DNA of 64,000 nt from assembly GCA_045595795.1 (NCBI GenBank), contig JAZOBC010000037.1, positions 6,931 through 70,930 on the forward strand. The letters are read 5' to 3'. A program made the position numbers and the translations under genes. This document shows, piece after piece, positions 43,131 through 51,368 of the stretch; the first letter of the stretch is position 1; every line of letters begins with the position of its first letter. The notes below the pieces were generated by a model, which saw only the letters and a list, made by a program, of their open reading frames with translations, searched no databases and was not told the origin of the DNA. The DNA is from UMGS755 sp045595795 (GTDB lineage Bacteria; Bacillota; Clostridia; UBA1381; UBA9506).

Positions 43131-44654
43131 TTAAATAATCAGGCTTTTGCCTGTCATTTCACTTGGTTGGGGTAAATCTAAAATTGTAAGCATGGTGGGA
43201 GCAATATCTGCCAAACAGCCACCGTCACGCAGGGTAACGTCCTGCCCTACCACCACGAAAGGCACCTTAAAGGTTGTATGCGCTGTAAAAGGTTCACCGT
43301 TTTCGGGGTCAACCATTTGGTCAGCATTACCGTGGTCAGCCGTAATCAGCGCAACGCCACCTTTTGCCAGCACTGCATCAACCACCTTACCCATGCAACT
43401 GTCAACAGTTTCAACCGCCTGCTGTGCTGCTGAAAATACGCCGGTGTGACCAACCATGTCACAATTAGCAAAGTTTAGAATAATCACATCATACGCATCA
43501 GACTGAATACGTTTAATGGCTTCTTCCATAACTTCAACGGCACTCATCTCAGGCTTTAAATCATAGGTTGCAACCTTTGGTGATGCAATCAGTGCACGAT
43601 CTTCACCGGGAGAAATTGCTTCTACGCCACCATTAAAGAAGAAGGTAACGTGAGCATATTTTTCCGTTTCGGCAATTCTCAACTGAGAAAGATTGTTTTT
43701 GGAAAGATATTCACCCAACGTATTTTCTAAGGTTTGAGGACGAAAAGCCACATCCACGTTGGGCATAGTCTTATCATATTGGGTCATGCACACATAGTGC
43801 ATGGGCTGATATTCTCTAGAGAAGCCGGAAAATTCGGGATCAACCAAAACGCGGGTAATTTCTCTGGCACGGTCAGGACGGAAGTTTGCGAAAATAACGC
43901 TGTCACCCTCTGCCATCACACCCACCGGTGCATCGTTTTCTGTTACAACAACAGGAATCACGAATTCGTCTGTCACTTCCTTTTCATAAGAAAGCGCAAC
44001 TGCTTCAACAGGGTCAGAAATTCGTTCGCCAATACCCAGCACCATCGCTTCATAAGCCTTTTCCACACGTTCCCAGCGATTGTCACGGTCCATAGCATAA
44101 TATCTGCCCATTACCGTAGCAATTTTGCCGCAACCGATGGAAGCAAGCTCATCACGCAGGGCTGCCACAAAATCTTGACCGGATGAGGGAGGCACATCGC
44201 GACCGTCTAAGAAGCAATGAAGATATACCTTGGAAAGTCCCTCACGTTTTGCAAGCTCAACCAAAGCATAAATATGGCTGTTGTGGCTGTGAACGCCACC
44301 ATCAGATAACAAACCCATAATGTGCAGAGCTGAATTTTTCTCCTTGCAGTTTTTCACTGCCTGAAGCAATGCTTCGTTTTCAAAAAAGTCGCCATCTGCA
44401 ATGGACTTGGTGATTCTGGTCAGCTCCTGATATACAATACGGCCTGCGCCAATATTGGTGTGACCCACTTCAGAGTTGCCCATCTGTCCCTCCGGCAAGC
44501 CAACGGCCATACCGGAAGCATCCAATGCGGTGTTAGGACATTGTGCCATCAGCCGATCCATATTGGGGGTGCTTGCCGCAAAAATGGCATTCCCCTCAGC
44601 TACGGGATTGATTCCATAGCCATCTAAAATACAAAGTAACAAAGGTTTTTTCAT
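43131..44654 (-). CDS. gpmI: 2,3-bisphosphoglycerate-independent phosphoglycerate mutase
   Basis: A 507-residue Mn-dependent mutase. LCILDGYG and GNSEVGHTNIGAGR (catalytic Ser) are near the N-terminus, HCFLDGRDVPP follows, and DHGNADQM is C-terminal. It interconverts 3- and 2-phosphoglycerate. The ATG at 44654 has GGGAG upstream; a TTG at 44669 would lie within that SD. It lies between pgk-tpi and eno in one operon. Confidence 0.96.
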   Translation of the reverse strand: MKKPLLLCILDGYGINPVAEGNAIFAASTPNMDRLMAQCPNTALDASGMAVGLPEGQMGNSEVGHTNIGAGRIVYQELTRITKSIADGDFFENEALLQAVKNCKEKNSALHIMGLLSDGGVHSHNSHIYALVELAKREGLSKVYLHCFLDGRDVPPSSGQDFVAALRDELASIGCGKIATVMGRYYAMDRDNRWERVEKAYEAMVLGIGERISDPVEAVALSYEKEVTDEFVIPVVVTENDAPVGVMAEGDSVIFANFRPDRAREITRVLVDPEFSGFSREYQPMHYVCMTQYDKTMPNVDVAFRPQTLENTLGEYLSKNNLSQLRIAETEKYAHVTFFFNGGVEAISPGEDRALIASPKVATYDLKPEMSAVEVMEEAIKRIQSDAYDVIILNFANCDMVGHTGVFSAAQQAVETVDSCMGKVVDAVLAKGGVALITADHGNADQMVDPENGEPFTAHTTFKVPFVVVGQDVTLRDGGCLADIAPTMLTILDLPQPSEMTGKSLII

Positions 44655-44677
44655 TCTATTGTCTCCCAATTCAGTTT

Positions 44678-46609
44678 TTAGGAATGAGCAATGACAGAAA
44701 AATCTGCTGCCTTCAGGCTTGCACCGCCAACCAGACCACCGTCGATATCAGCCTGTGCAAACAGTTCTGCACTGTTGCCGGCATTGACGCTGCCACCATA
44801 CTGAATGATTACGCTTTCTGCAACGGCACTGCCATAGAGCTCACAGATGCACTGACGAATGGTGCTGCAAACTTCCTGAGCCTGCTCAGTGGTAGCGGTT
44901 TTGCCGGTACCGATTGCCCAAATGGGTTCATAAGCAATGATAACATTCTTAGCCTGCTCAGCCGTTACATTCTGCAATGCAATTTTAACCTGCATGCGAA
45001 CTAAGTCAGCTGTAATGCCCTGTTCACGCTGTTCTAAGCTTTCACCTACGCAAATGACGGGAAGAAGACCCTTTTCAAAAGCCTTCAGGACTTTTTTATT
45101 AACGGTTTCATCAGTTTCAGCAAAATACTGTCTGCGCTCGGAGTGACCTAAGATAACATAGGTAACACCTAAGTCAAGCAGCATATCAGCACTGATTTCA
45201 CCGGTGAATGCGCCCTTATCTTCAAAATACATATTCTGAGCACCAACGCAGATGTTTGTGCCTTTTGCAGCTTCAACTGCAGCAGACAGGCAAGCAGCTG
45301 TGGGGCAAACGATGACTGTGTTGTCAGCATCCTTCACCATAGGAGCCAGCTCAGCAATCAGCGCCTTTGTCTCAGACGGGGTCTTATTCATCTTCCAGTT
45401 ACCGGCTACAACGGTCTTACGAGCGTTTTTTTTTCCTAAGCATGCGATACCCGGCAGTTCAATACCTTCTAAGAATTCCAGGCTGGCGCCGCCACCGGTG
45501 GAGATATGAGTCATTTTATCAGCAAAACCTAAATTGGTTACGGCTGCTGCACTGTCGCCGCCACCGATGATGGTAACAGCATCAGCTGCTGCAACTGCTT
45601 CTGCAACTGCAATGGTACCTTTTGCAAAGTTTTCAAATTCGAAAACGCCCATAGGACCATTCCAGATAACAGTTTTAGCGTCTTTAATCACAGTTGAAAA
45701 AGCCTTGATGGTTTCCGGACCAATGTCAAGACCCTGCCAGCCATCGGGAATTGCTTTAGAATCGCAAACCTTCTGTGCTGCATCATTGGCAAAATGATCT
45801 GCTGCAACATTATCAGTAGGAAGCATGATATTCACGCCTTTTTCCTTAGCCAGTGCCAGCACCTCGCGTGCATAATCCAAACGTTCTTCATCAACCAGAG
45901 AATCGCCAATCTGACCGCCCATAGCCTTACAGAAAGTGTAAGCCATGCCACCGCCGATGATGATGGTGTCAACCTTGTTCAGCAGGTTGTTAATAACACC
46001 GATTTTATCTTTAACCTTTGCGCCGCCTAAAATAGCAACGAAGGGACGCTGTGCATTTTCTAACGCACCGCCCATGATTTCGATTTCCTTCTGAATCAAA
46101 TAACCGGCAACTGCGGGCAGATAATCTGCAACACCAGCTGTGGAAGAATGTGCTCTGTGAGCTGTACCGAATGCATCATTGACAAAGATTTCAGCCAGGT
46201 CTGCCAGCTTTTTGGAAAATTCGGGAACGTTCTTGGTTTCTTCTGCATGGAAGCGAACGTTTTCAAGAAGAACCACTTCACCGTCTTCCATCGAAGCCGT
46301 TAATGCCTTAGCGCTATCGCCAACAACATCTTCTGCCATTTTAACAGTTTGTCCCAGATGCTCAGATAAACGCTTTGCAACGGGAGCCAAACTATATTTC
46401 ATGTTAAATTCGCCCTTAGGACGACCCAGGTGTGAGCACAGAATAACCTTTGCGCCCTGACCAACTAAATATTTGATTGTGGGCAGTGCACCCAAGATAC
46501 GATTTTCGTTTGTGATGGTGCAATTATCATCCATAGGAACATTGAAATCGCAGCGCACCAAAACCTTTTTACCCTTAACTGCGATATCCTCAACAGTTTT
46601 CAAATACAT
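44678..46609 (-). CDS. pgk-tpi: Bifunctional phosphoglycerate kinase--triosephosphate isomerase fusion
   Basis: A 643-residue single frame. Residues 1-~393 are PGK: VLVRCDFNVPM, SHLGRPKG, GGAKVKDKIGVI, the ATP-site GGGDSAAAV and STGGGASLEFLEG. Residues ~400-643 are triosephosphate isomerase: VAGNWKMNK, GAQNMY, ILGHSERR (catalytic His), AYEPIWAIGTG (catalytic Glu) and IQYGGSV. The joint reads CLGKKNARKT, with no start codon or SD for a separate TIM. The junction contains A9 on the mRNA. The ATG at 46609 has GAGGTG upstream. It catalyses two non-adjacent triose steps of glycolysis and leads the operon. Confidence 0.95.
   Translation of the reverse strand: MYLKTVEDIAVKGKKVLVRCDFNVPMDDNCTITNENRILGALPTIKYLVGQGAKVILCSHLGRPKGEFNMKYSLAPVAKRLSEHLGQTVKMAEDVVGDSAKALTASMEDGEVVLLENVRFHAEETKNVPEFSKKLADLAEIFVNDAFGTAHRAHSSTAGVADYLPAVAGYLIQKEIEIMGGALENAQRPFVAILGGAKVKDKIGVINNLLNKVDTIIIGGGMAYTFCKAMGGQIGDSLVDEERLDYAREVLALAKEKGVNIMLPTDNVAADHFANDAAQKVCDSKAIPDGWQGLDIGPETIKAFSTVIKDAKTVIWNGPMGVFEFENFAKGTIAVAEAVAAADAVTIIGGGDSAAAVTNLGFADKMTHISTGGGASLEFLEGIELPGIACLGKKNARKTVVAGNWKMNKTPSETKALIAELAPMVKDADNTVIVCPTAACLSAAVEAAKGTNICVGAQNMYFEDKGAFTGEISADMLLDLGVTYVILGHSERRQYFAETDETVNKKVLKAFEKGLLPVICVGESLEQREQGITADLVRMQVKIALQNVTAEQAKNVIIAYEPIWAIGTGKTATTEQAQEVCSTIRQCICELYGSAVAESVIIQYGGSVNAGNSAELFAQADIDGGLVGGASLKAADFSVIAHS
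45417..45440 (-). other. A9 slippery site with a -1 stop at the PGK/TIM joint
   Basis: On the minus strand GGA AAA AAA AAC GCT CGT AAG: nine A residues (plus-strand T9, 45426-45434) contain the heptamer A-AAA-AAC. A -1 shift reads K-R-S and stops at TAA (45417-45419), giving a 397-residue PGK, the normal length for a single PGK. Confidence 0.6.
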
Positions 46610-46641
46610 ACTTTTCACCTCTTTATAATATATACATTAAT

Positions 46642-46670
46642 ATTATACTGTATTTTGCCAAAAGTTTCAA
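46642..46670 (-). promoter_or_regulatory. Promoter of the glycolytic operon
   Basis: On the minus strand: TTGAAA (46665-46670), a 17-base spacer, TATAAT (46642-46647), about 33 bases ahead of the ATG. Confidence 0.9.
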
Positions 46671-46851
46671 GTCATACTTTGATAAAATTTTGTTAAATTC
46701 ATCATTTTATTTTTGATAATCTTTCAGTAATTTATACCAAAAGACACACGGGTGTTAACTTTATGTCATTCTTCAAGAAAAAAGTAAAATTTTTCATAAA
46801 AGTTCAAAGTCTATTCATAAATTGGAAATAATTGTGGTATATAATAAATTT

Positions 46852-46943
46852 ACCGGAAGAAATTCCGGCAGAGACTTAATCTCTGATTTTCATAATAATC
46901 CCCCCAAGGGCTGTGGTAATCTCCACGGCCCTTCCCCTTTTTT
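46852..46943 (+). ncRNA. Candidate small RNA with three hairpins
   Basis: A TATAAT at 46840-46845 (weak -35) would start a ~92-base RNA. Hairpin 1: CCGGAA-GAAA-TTCCGG (46853-46868), GNRA loop. Hairpin 2: CAGAGA-CTTAA-TCTCTG (46869-46885). Then a single-stranded AU-rich stretch ending in C6 (46900-46905). Hairpin 3: AAGGGCTGTGG with CCACGGCCCTT (46906-46933, 11 bp, one G-U) and a T6 tail (46938-46943). There is no ORF. It is oriented opposite to both neighbours, so it is not their leader or terminator. The C-rich loop-free region resembles the SD-binding seeds of Firmicutes sRNAs. Confidence 0.6.
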
Positions 46944-46949
46944 AGTGTT

Positions 46950-46990
46950 AAAAAAGCCATAACAAAACAATTCCGTTTCGTTATGGCTTT
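46950..46990 (-). terminator. Terminator of the ABC-F gene
   Basis: An 11-bp stem AAAGCCATAAC/GTTATGGCTTT, followed by a T run on the minus strand, 7 bases past the stop at 46997. Confidence 0.88.
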
Positions 46991-46996
46991 CACATT

Positions 46997-48880
46997 TTAT
47001 GCAAGTGCATCCCAACGCTCATATAGTGTCAGTAATGTTTCATTCAGAGCATCATAAGTTTCCGTCAATTCCTGAGCCCTGGCATAATCTGAACCTACTG
47101 TTTCAAGCTCAGCCTGCAGTTTTTCCATTTTGTCTTCACAATCTGCTATATCGGCTTCTATTTTTTTTAAATCTGATTCCCGTTTGCGTGCCCGAGCCGC
47201 TTCCTGCTTCTTCTGCAAATACGCCTCTCGCCCGCTATTTTCCGCATCTTCTGTCTGCGCTTCTTCCACAGCATCACCGTGTTTTTCTAAAAAATAATCA
47301 TAGTCACCGTGATATAGTGTTAAACCTTTTGATTCCATGTAGCACACGGTATGTGCCAGCCGATTGATAAAATAGCGGTCATGGGAAACGATGAGACAGG
47401 TTCCCTCATATGCCGCCAAGGCTTGCTCCAGGGCTTCGCGGGAAGCAATATCCAAATGGTTTGTCGGCTCGTCAAGTAACAAAAAATTCACATCAGACAG
47501 CATCAATTTCACCAAAGACACTCTGGCGCGCTCGCCACCCGATAATTCGCGAATGGGTGAAAAAACATCTTCACCGCGAAACAAAAATGCTGCCAAGGCA
47601 TTGCGGATTTCGGTTTGTGTCAAGTGGGGATGACAGTCAGCGATTTCTTCAAAAATTGTTTTATCTAATGATAAATCCGACTGCGTTTGATCATACCACC
47701 CTGCCACAATATTAGAACCCAAACGAATACTGCCGCTCTTGGGCTTTAGTTTGCCGGCTATGAGCTTAAACAACGTGGTTTTTCCACAACCGTTGGGGCC
47801 TAACAAGAACATGCGGTCGCCTTTTCGAATGGTCAGCTTCGCATGAGCAAACAGGTCTTTCCCCTCAAAGCCCATTTCCACTTGGTCCAAGATTAAAACA
47901 TCCTGACCGCCACCGGCACGTGTCGACAAGGAAAAATGAATGGCAGGACCATCACTCTCAGGCACTTCCAGGCTTTCCTCCAATTTAGCAATAACCTTTA
48001 ATTTGCTTTCCGCAGTCTTAATATTTTTTTCACGGTTCCATTGTCGCTGTTGCTTCACAATACCCTCTAACCGCTTAATCTCGCGTTGGGTATTTTCATA
48101 GCGACGCGCCACGGCTTTTTCATTCTCTGCTTTTTGGGTTAGGTAGGTGGAATAGTTACCCTCATATACAGTAATTCTGCCATATTCCAAGGCAAAAATC
48201 CGATTGGCAATTTTATCTAAAAAATAACGGTCATGGGAAATGATGCAAAATGCACCGCGGTAATCTCGTAGAAAGCCTTCAAGCCACTCCACCGCTGCCA
48301 AATCCAAATGGTTGGTCGGTTCGTCAAGCAGCAACAGGTTTGCACCGGATAACAGTAACTTACACAAAGAGACGCGCGTTTTCTGCCCGCCGGATAGCTG
48401 TGCAAAGGGCATGAAAAGCTCTCGCTCTGAAAATCCCAGACCCATCAACGAAGAACGTGCACGACTGTGATATGTATAGCCATCACGGCGAGTAAATTCG
48501 TCCGTCAATCGTTGTTGTTTTTCCGTAAGCTGAGTTAAATCTCCCGATGCTGTTTCAATTTGCTCAGCAATCTCTTTCAACTGCTCCTCTAAACGGATGA
48601 CATCCTCATAAACCGTCAATACCTCTTCTAAAACGGATTTTTCCGATGTCAAATTGGTATGCTGTTCCAAATAACCAATGGTAGTTTGCTTATTGCGAAA
48701 CACCTCACCGGCGGTTGCATCCATTTGCTCTAACAATATTTTAAACAATGTCGTTTTACCGGTGCCGTTTCCACCAATTAAGCCAATTTTATCAGTTTCT
48801 CCAATGGTAAAGGAAACGTTCTGAAATAGGCTTCTGTCACCAAATTCCATACCAACACCGGATAAATTGAACAGATTCAT
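46997..48880 (-). CDS. ABC-F family ATPase
   Basis: A 627-residue protein with two ABC domains and no membrane segment. Walker A motifs are GGNGTGKTT and GPNGCGKTT; signatures LSGGQKTRVS and LSGGERARVS; Walker B motifs LLLLDEPTNHLD and FLLLDEPTNHLD. A basic linker lies between the domains (about 245-290), and a C-terminal coiled coil occupies about 545-625. ABC-F proteins act on ribosomes (translation factors or antibiotic resistance). The linker is of ordinary length, so a housekeeping role is more likely than resistance (inference). Confidence 0.93.
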   Translation of the reverse strand: MNLFNLSGVGMEFGDRSLFQNVSFTIGETDKIGLIGGNGTGKTTLFKILLEQMDATAGEVFRNKQTTIGYLEQHTNLTSEKSVLEEVLTVYEDVIRLEEQLKEIAEQIETASGDLTQLTEKQQRLTDEFTRRDGYTYHSRARSSLMGLGFSERELFMPFAQLSGGQKTRVSLCKLLLSGANLLLLDEPTNHLDLAAVEWLEGFLRDYRGAFCIISHDRYFLDKIANRIFALEYGRITVYEGNYSTYLTQKAENEKAVARRYENTQREIKRLEGIVKQQRQWNREKNIKTAESKLKVIAKLEESLEVPESDGPAIHFSLSTRAGGGQDVLILDQVEMGFEGKDLFAHAKLTIRKGDRMFLLGPNGCGKTTLFKLIAGKLKPKSGSIRLGSNIVAGWYDQTQSDLSLDKTIFEEIADCHPHLTQTEIRNALAAFLFRGEDVFSPIRELSGGERARVSLVKLMLSDVNFLLLDEPTNHLDIASREALEQALAAYEGTCLIVSHDRYFINRLAHTVCYMESKGLTLYHGDYDYFLEKHGDAVEEAQTEDAENSGREAYLQKKQEAARARKRESDLKKIEADIADCEDKMEKLQAELETVGSDYARAQELTETYDALNETLLTLYERWDALA

Positions 48881-48889
48881 AACAGACCT

Positions 48890-49489
48890 CTATTCATTGA
48901 ATTTATCTTTCATTTTTTCCTTTGCACGGAAAATATAATCTGCGATAAAAAACTTTTTCCTGCCTGCATAATATCCCAAAAATCCTGCTGCCAGATTCAA
49001 AATCGGCATAATGAAAAGGATCAGGGTTGTGGTATTTTCTTTCATGAAGCCTACCAAAGCACCAAACCATACGCGAATGAAAGGAATGATGCTATCAATC
49101 AAAAGCACATCAAGCTTCTCTCTGGGAGCATTGTCAGGAAAACGGTAAATCGTTTTAATCACCAAATCCCGAACCGGAACCACGTTATATTCAATAAGGG
49201 CAAACGCTAAAATAATAACCAAATTGAGTACTGCCAATGGTATCGCCATTCGCAGTCCCTCCCACATACCGGGCTGATTTTCCTTCAAGCGCGAATCGCG
49301 TTTGGCTGCCTTATGAGCACGGCTGTATAACAGACCAAACAGGATTAAGGAAAAAATGGCACTGTATGCCGGATAACCCCAGGGAAACTGCAGGGTCCAG
49401 GAAAGGACAAACAAACCAAACATTTGCAGTAAAATACACAACAGATAATCAACAAACATGAATAATGCGGTTTTTGTACGATTCTTCAC
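48890..49489 (-). CDS. Conserved membrane protein, unknown function
   Basis: A 199-residue protein with four membrane helices (about 8-28, 35-52, 80-105 and 150-172), and a basic C-terminus. I do not recognise the family. It lies 10 bases upstream of the ABC-F gene and 30 bases downstream of ybeY, in the same direction. Confidence 0.7.
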   Translation of the reverse strand: MKNRTKTALFMFVDYLLCILLQMFGLFVLSWTLQFPWGYPAYSAIFSLILFGLLYSRAHKAAKRDSRLKENQPGMWEGLRMAIPLAVLNLVIILAFALIEYNVVPVRDLVIKTIYRFPDNAPREKLDVLLIDSIIPFIRVWFGALVGFMKENTTTLILFIMPILNLAAGFLGYYAGRKKFFIADYIFRAKEKMKDKFNE

Positions 49490-49519
49490 AAAATAACCCT
49501 CCTAATAGTGCGACACCTT

Positions 49520-49999
49520 TCAGCGAACCAGCGACAGTGCCGTTAAAACTTCTTCTTGCTTTTCAAACATTTCCGTTTCCTCTTTCGGACCCAATTCATG
49601 ATCATAGCCCAAAAGATGGAGCACAGAATGAACAGTTAAAAATCCCATTTCGCGCTCTAAAGAATGGCCATATGCCTCAGCCTGTTCCTTTGCCCGTTCC
49701 AAAGAAATCACAATATCGCCCAATGCTACACAATCTGAAACAAAATCGCTATCTTCCACAATCAAAACACCGTCTTCAACCGAAAGCATAGGAAAAGACA
49801 AAACATCCGTTGCCCGGTCAATATTTCGTTGTGCCATATTTAATTCCCTGATGCCTTCATCATCAGTCACAGAAAATGATATTTCAACGTCAAAGGGGAA
49901 TTTCTCCAGAATAAGCGTTTCTTCCATACACCGCTTCAACAATTGTTTCATATCATTTGGCAGTTTCTCTGCTTCTTCATTTAGAATGAGATGAATCAT
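49520..49999 (-). CDS. ybeY: rRNA maturation endoribonuclease YbeY
   Basis: A 159-residue YbeY with the zinc motif HSVLHLLGYDHE (H-x3-H-x5-H) and DVLSFPML, LGDIVIS. It acts in 16S rRNA 3' maturation and ribosome quality control. The start is the ATG at 49999 (MIHLILNEE); it overlaps the 3' end of phoH by 23 bases, the usual phoH-ybeY coupling. Confidence 0.94.
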   Translation of the reverse strand: MIHLILNEEAEKLPNDMKQLLKRCMEETLILEKFPFDVEISFSVTDDEGIRELNMAQRNIDRATDVLSFPMLSVEDGVLIVEDSDFVSDCVALGDIVISLERAKEQAEAYGHSLEREMGFLTVHSVLHLLGYDHELGPKEETEMFEKQEEVLTALSLVR

Positions 50000-50975
50000 G
50001 CTTGCCACCCCGCTCTTGTTTATTGCGCTTTGCGTCATATTTTTCATATGCCTGAATGATACGCTGCACCAATGGATGACGCACCACATCTTGATGAGAA
50101 AAATAGCAAAAGGCCAAATCCTCAACATCCGTCAAAATTTTAATCGCCTCTTTGAGACCGCTGTGTTTACCGTCAGGCAAGTCAATCTGCGTAATATCGC
50201 CTGTGATAATGGCTTTTGATCCAAAACCGATTCGCGTTAAAAACATTTTCATCTGCTCAGGTGTTGTGTTTTGCGCCTCATCCAAAATGATGTAGGAATT
50301 ATCCAGCGTTCTGCCGCGCATATATGCCAGCGGCGCTACTTCAATCAAGCCCTTGTTCACATAATTGTTATAGCTTTCTGTGCCAATCATTTCAAACAAA
50401 GCATCATGCAACGGACGAAGATAGGGGTCAACCTTATCCTGCAAATCACCCGGCAAAAAACCTAATTTTTCACCGGCTTCCACCGCCGGTCGGGTGATGA
50501 TAATGCGGCTGACTTCCTTTTTACGAAATGCAGTTACAGCTTTTGCCACTGCCAAATATGTTTTACCCGTTCCAGCAGGGCCAATACCGAATACCACCGT
50601 GTTTTCATTCATCGCACGAATATATTCGCGCTGGCCCAGCGTTTTACTTTTAATGGGCTTTCCTCTCGAGGTGATACAGATGCAGTCCTGTCCCAACTCA
50701 CGCAAAGCTTCATCCTGACCGACTTTTGACATCATGATGATATATGAAATAGCCTGATCAGATAATGCCTCACCGCGTTCTACGGTTTCAATCATAGCGC
50801 TTAACGTTTTGGCTGCGGTTTCTGTCTCTGCTTCACCTCCTAAAATTTTTAGAACTGAATCCCGACAGGAAACCGTTACAGAAAGTTCTTTTTCCACTTG
50901 CTTCATGTGACAATCAAAATCTCCGAACAAACTGCCCAGATCTACTGTTGAAACATCCAAATTTTTCTCAGCCAT
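49977..50975 (-). CDS. phoH: PhoH-family ATPase
   Basis: A 332-residue PhoH-like protein. Walker A in GPAGTGKTYLAVAKAV, RPAVEAGEKLGFLPGDL, DEAQNTTPEQMKMFLTRIGFG (Walker B) and GDITQIDLP. An N-terminal KH-like region precedes the ATPase. The start is the ATG at 50975 with AGAGGTG; the frame remains open upstream through the tRNA-Glu gene but that part is not coding. Confidence 0.93.
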   Translation of the reverse strand: MAEKNLDVSTVDLGSLFGDFDCHMKQVEKELSVTVSCRDSVLKILGGEAETETAAKTLSAMIETVERGEALSDQAISYIIMMSKVGQDEALRELGQDCICITSRGKPIKSKTLGQREYIRAMNENTVVFGIGPAGTGKTYLAVAKAVTAFRKKEVSRIIITRPAVEAGEKLGFLPGDLQDKVDPYLRPLHDALFEMIGTESYNNYVNKGLIEVAPLAYMRGRTLDNSYIILDEAQNTTPEQMKMFLTRIGFGSKAIITGDITQIDLPDGKHSGLKEAIKILTDVEDLAFCYFSHQDVVRHPLVQRIIQAYEKYDAKRNKQERGGKHDSSHSK

Positions 50976-51083
50976 ACAGCCACCTCTGTTATGGTTGGAT
51001 ATTACACGACAAAATCCAATCCGATTTATTGATAGTTTATGTCCAATTCCTAATTTTAAACAATTTCTGTAAACGTATACAAG

Positions 51084-51112
51084 AACTGCCCGCTCAAGCT
51101 GAGCGGGCAGTT
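51084..51112. terminator. Strong hairpin downstream of tRNA-Glu
   Basis: A 13-bp perfect stem (AACTGCCCGCTCA and its complement, loop AGC). It lies 26 bases past the tRNA on the minus strand and probably ends it, although the T-tract is poor. Confidence 0.55.
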
Positions 51113-51137
51113 TATTTGCAGCATGCATGCTGCGACT

Positions 51138-51212
51138 TGGTGACCCGTACGAGATTCGAACTCGTGTTTTCGCCGTGAGAGGGCGACGTCTTAACCACTT
51201 GACCAACAGGCC
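51138..51212 (-). tRNA. tRNA-Glu (anticodon CTC)
   Basis: A 75-base cloverleaf on the minus strand with encoded CCA (51138-51140). The anticodon stem TCGCC/GGCGA encloses CTCTCAC, giving CTC. The T-arm has GTTCGAAT. The acceptor stem GGCCTGT/ACGGGTC has two G-U pairs and no mismatch. The 16-bp palindrome GCAGCATGCATGCTGC (51118-51133) lies just past its 3' end. Confidence 0.93.
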
Positions 51213-51292
51213 ATATTACGCTGTCACAACACAGCACAATGTATTATAACACATAATATTAGACTTTTCAAGTATTTTTTAAAATATTTTTA

Positions 51293-51336
51293 TTTTAGCT
51301 GTCGTAAGCAGGTTGTTTAGCCTACGACAGCTAAAA
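51293..51336 (-). terminator. Probable terminator of the cdaA-cdaR operon
   Basis: A 14-bp perfect stem TTTTAGCTGTCGTA/TACGACAGCTAAAA with a 16-base loop, 33 bases past the cdaR stop. It is AT-rich at its base. Confidence 0.65.
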
Positions 51337-51368
51337 CATAAACACAATATCAAACTTTCATCCTACGA

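Noticed and set aside
45426..45434. The pgk-tpi fusion as a simple sequencing error in a homopolymer
   Set aside because: Not fully excluded, but with A8 or A10 the isomerase would have no start codon or SD, so separate genes are not restored.
49977..51206. 409-codon version of PhoH
   Set aside because: The extra N-terminal codons run through the tRNA-Glu gene and have no SD; the ATG at 50975 is the real start.
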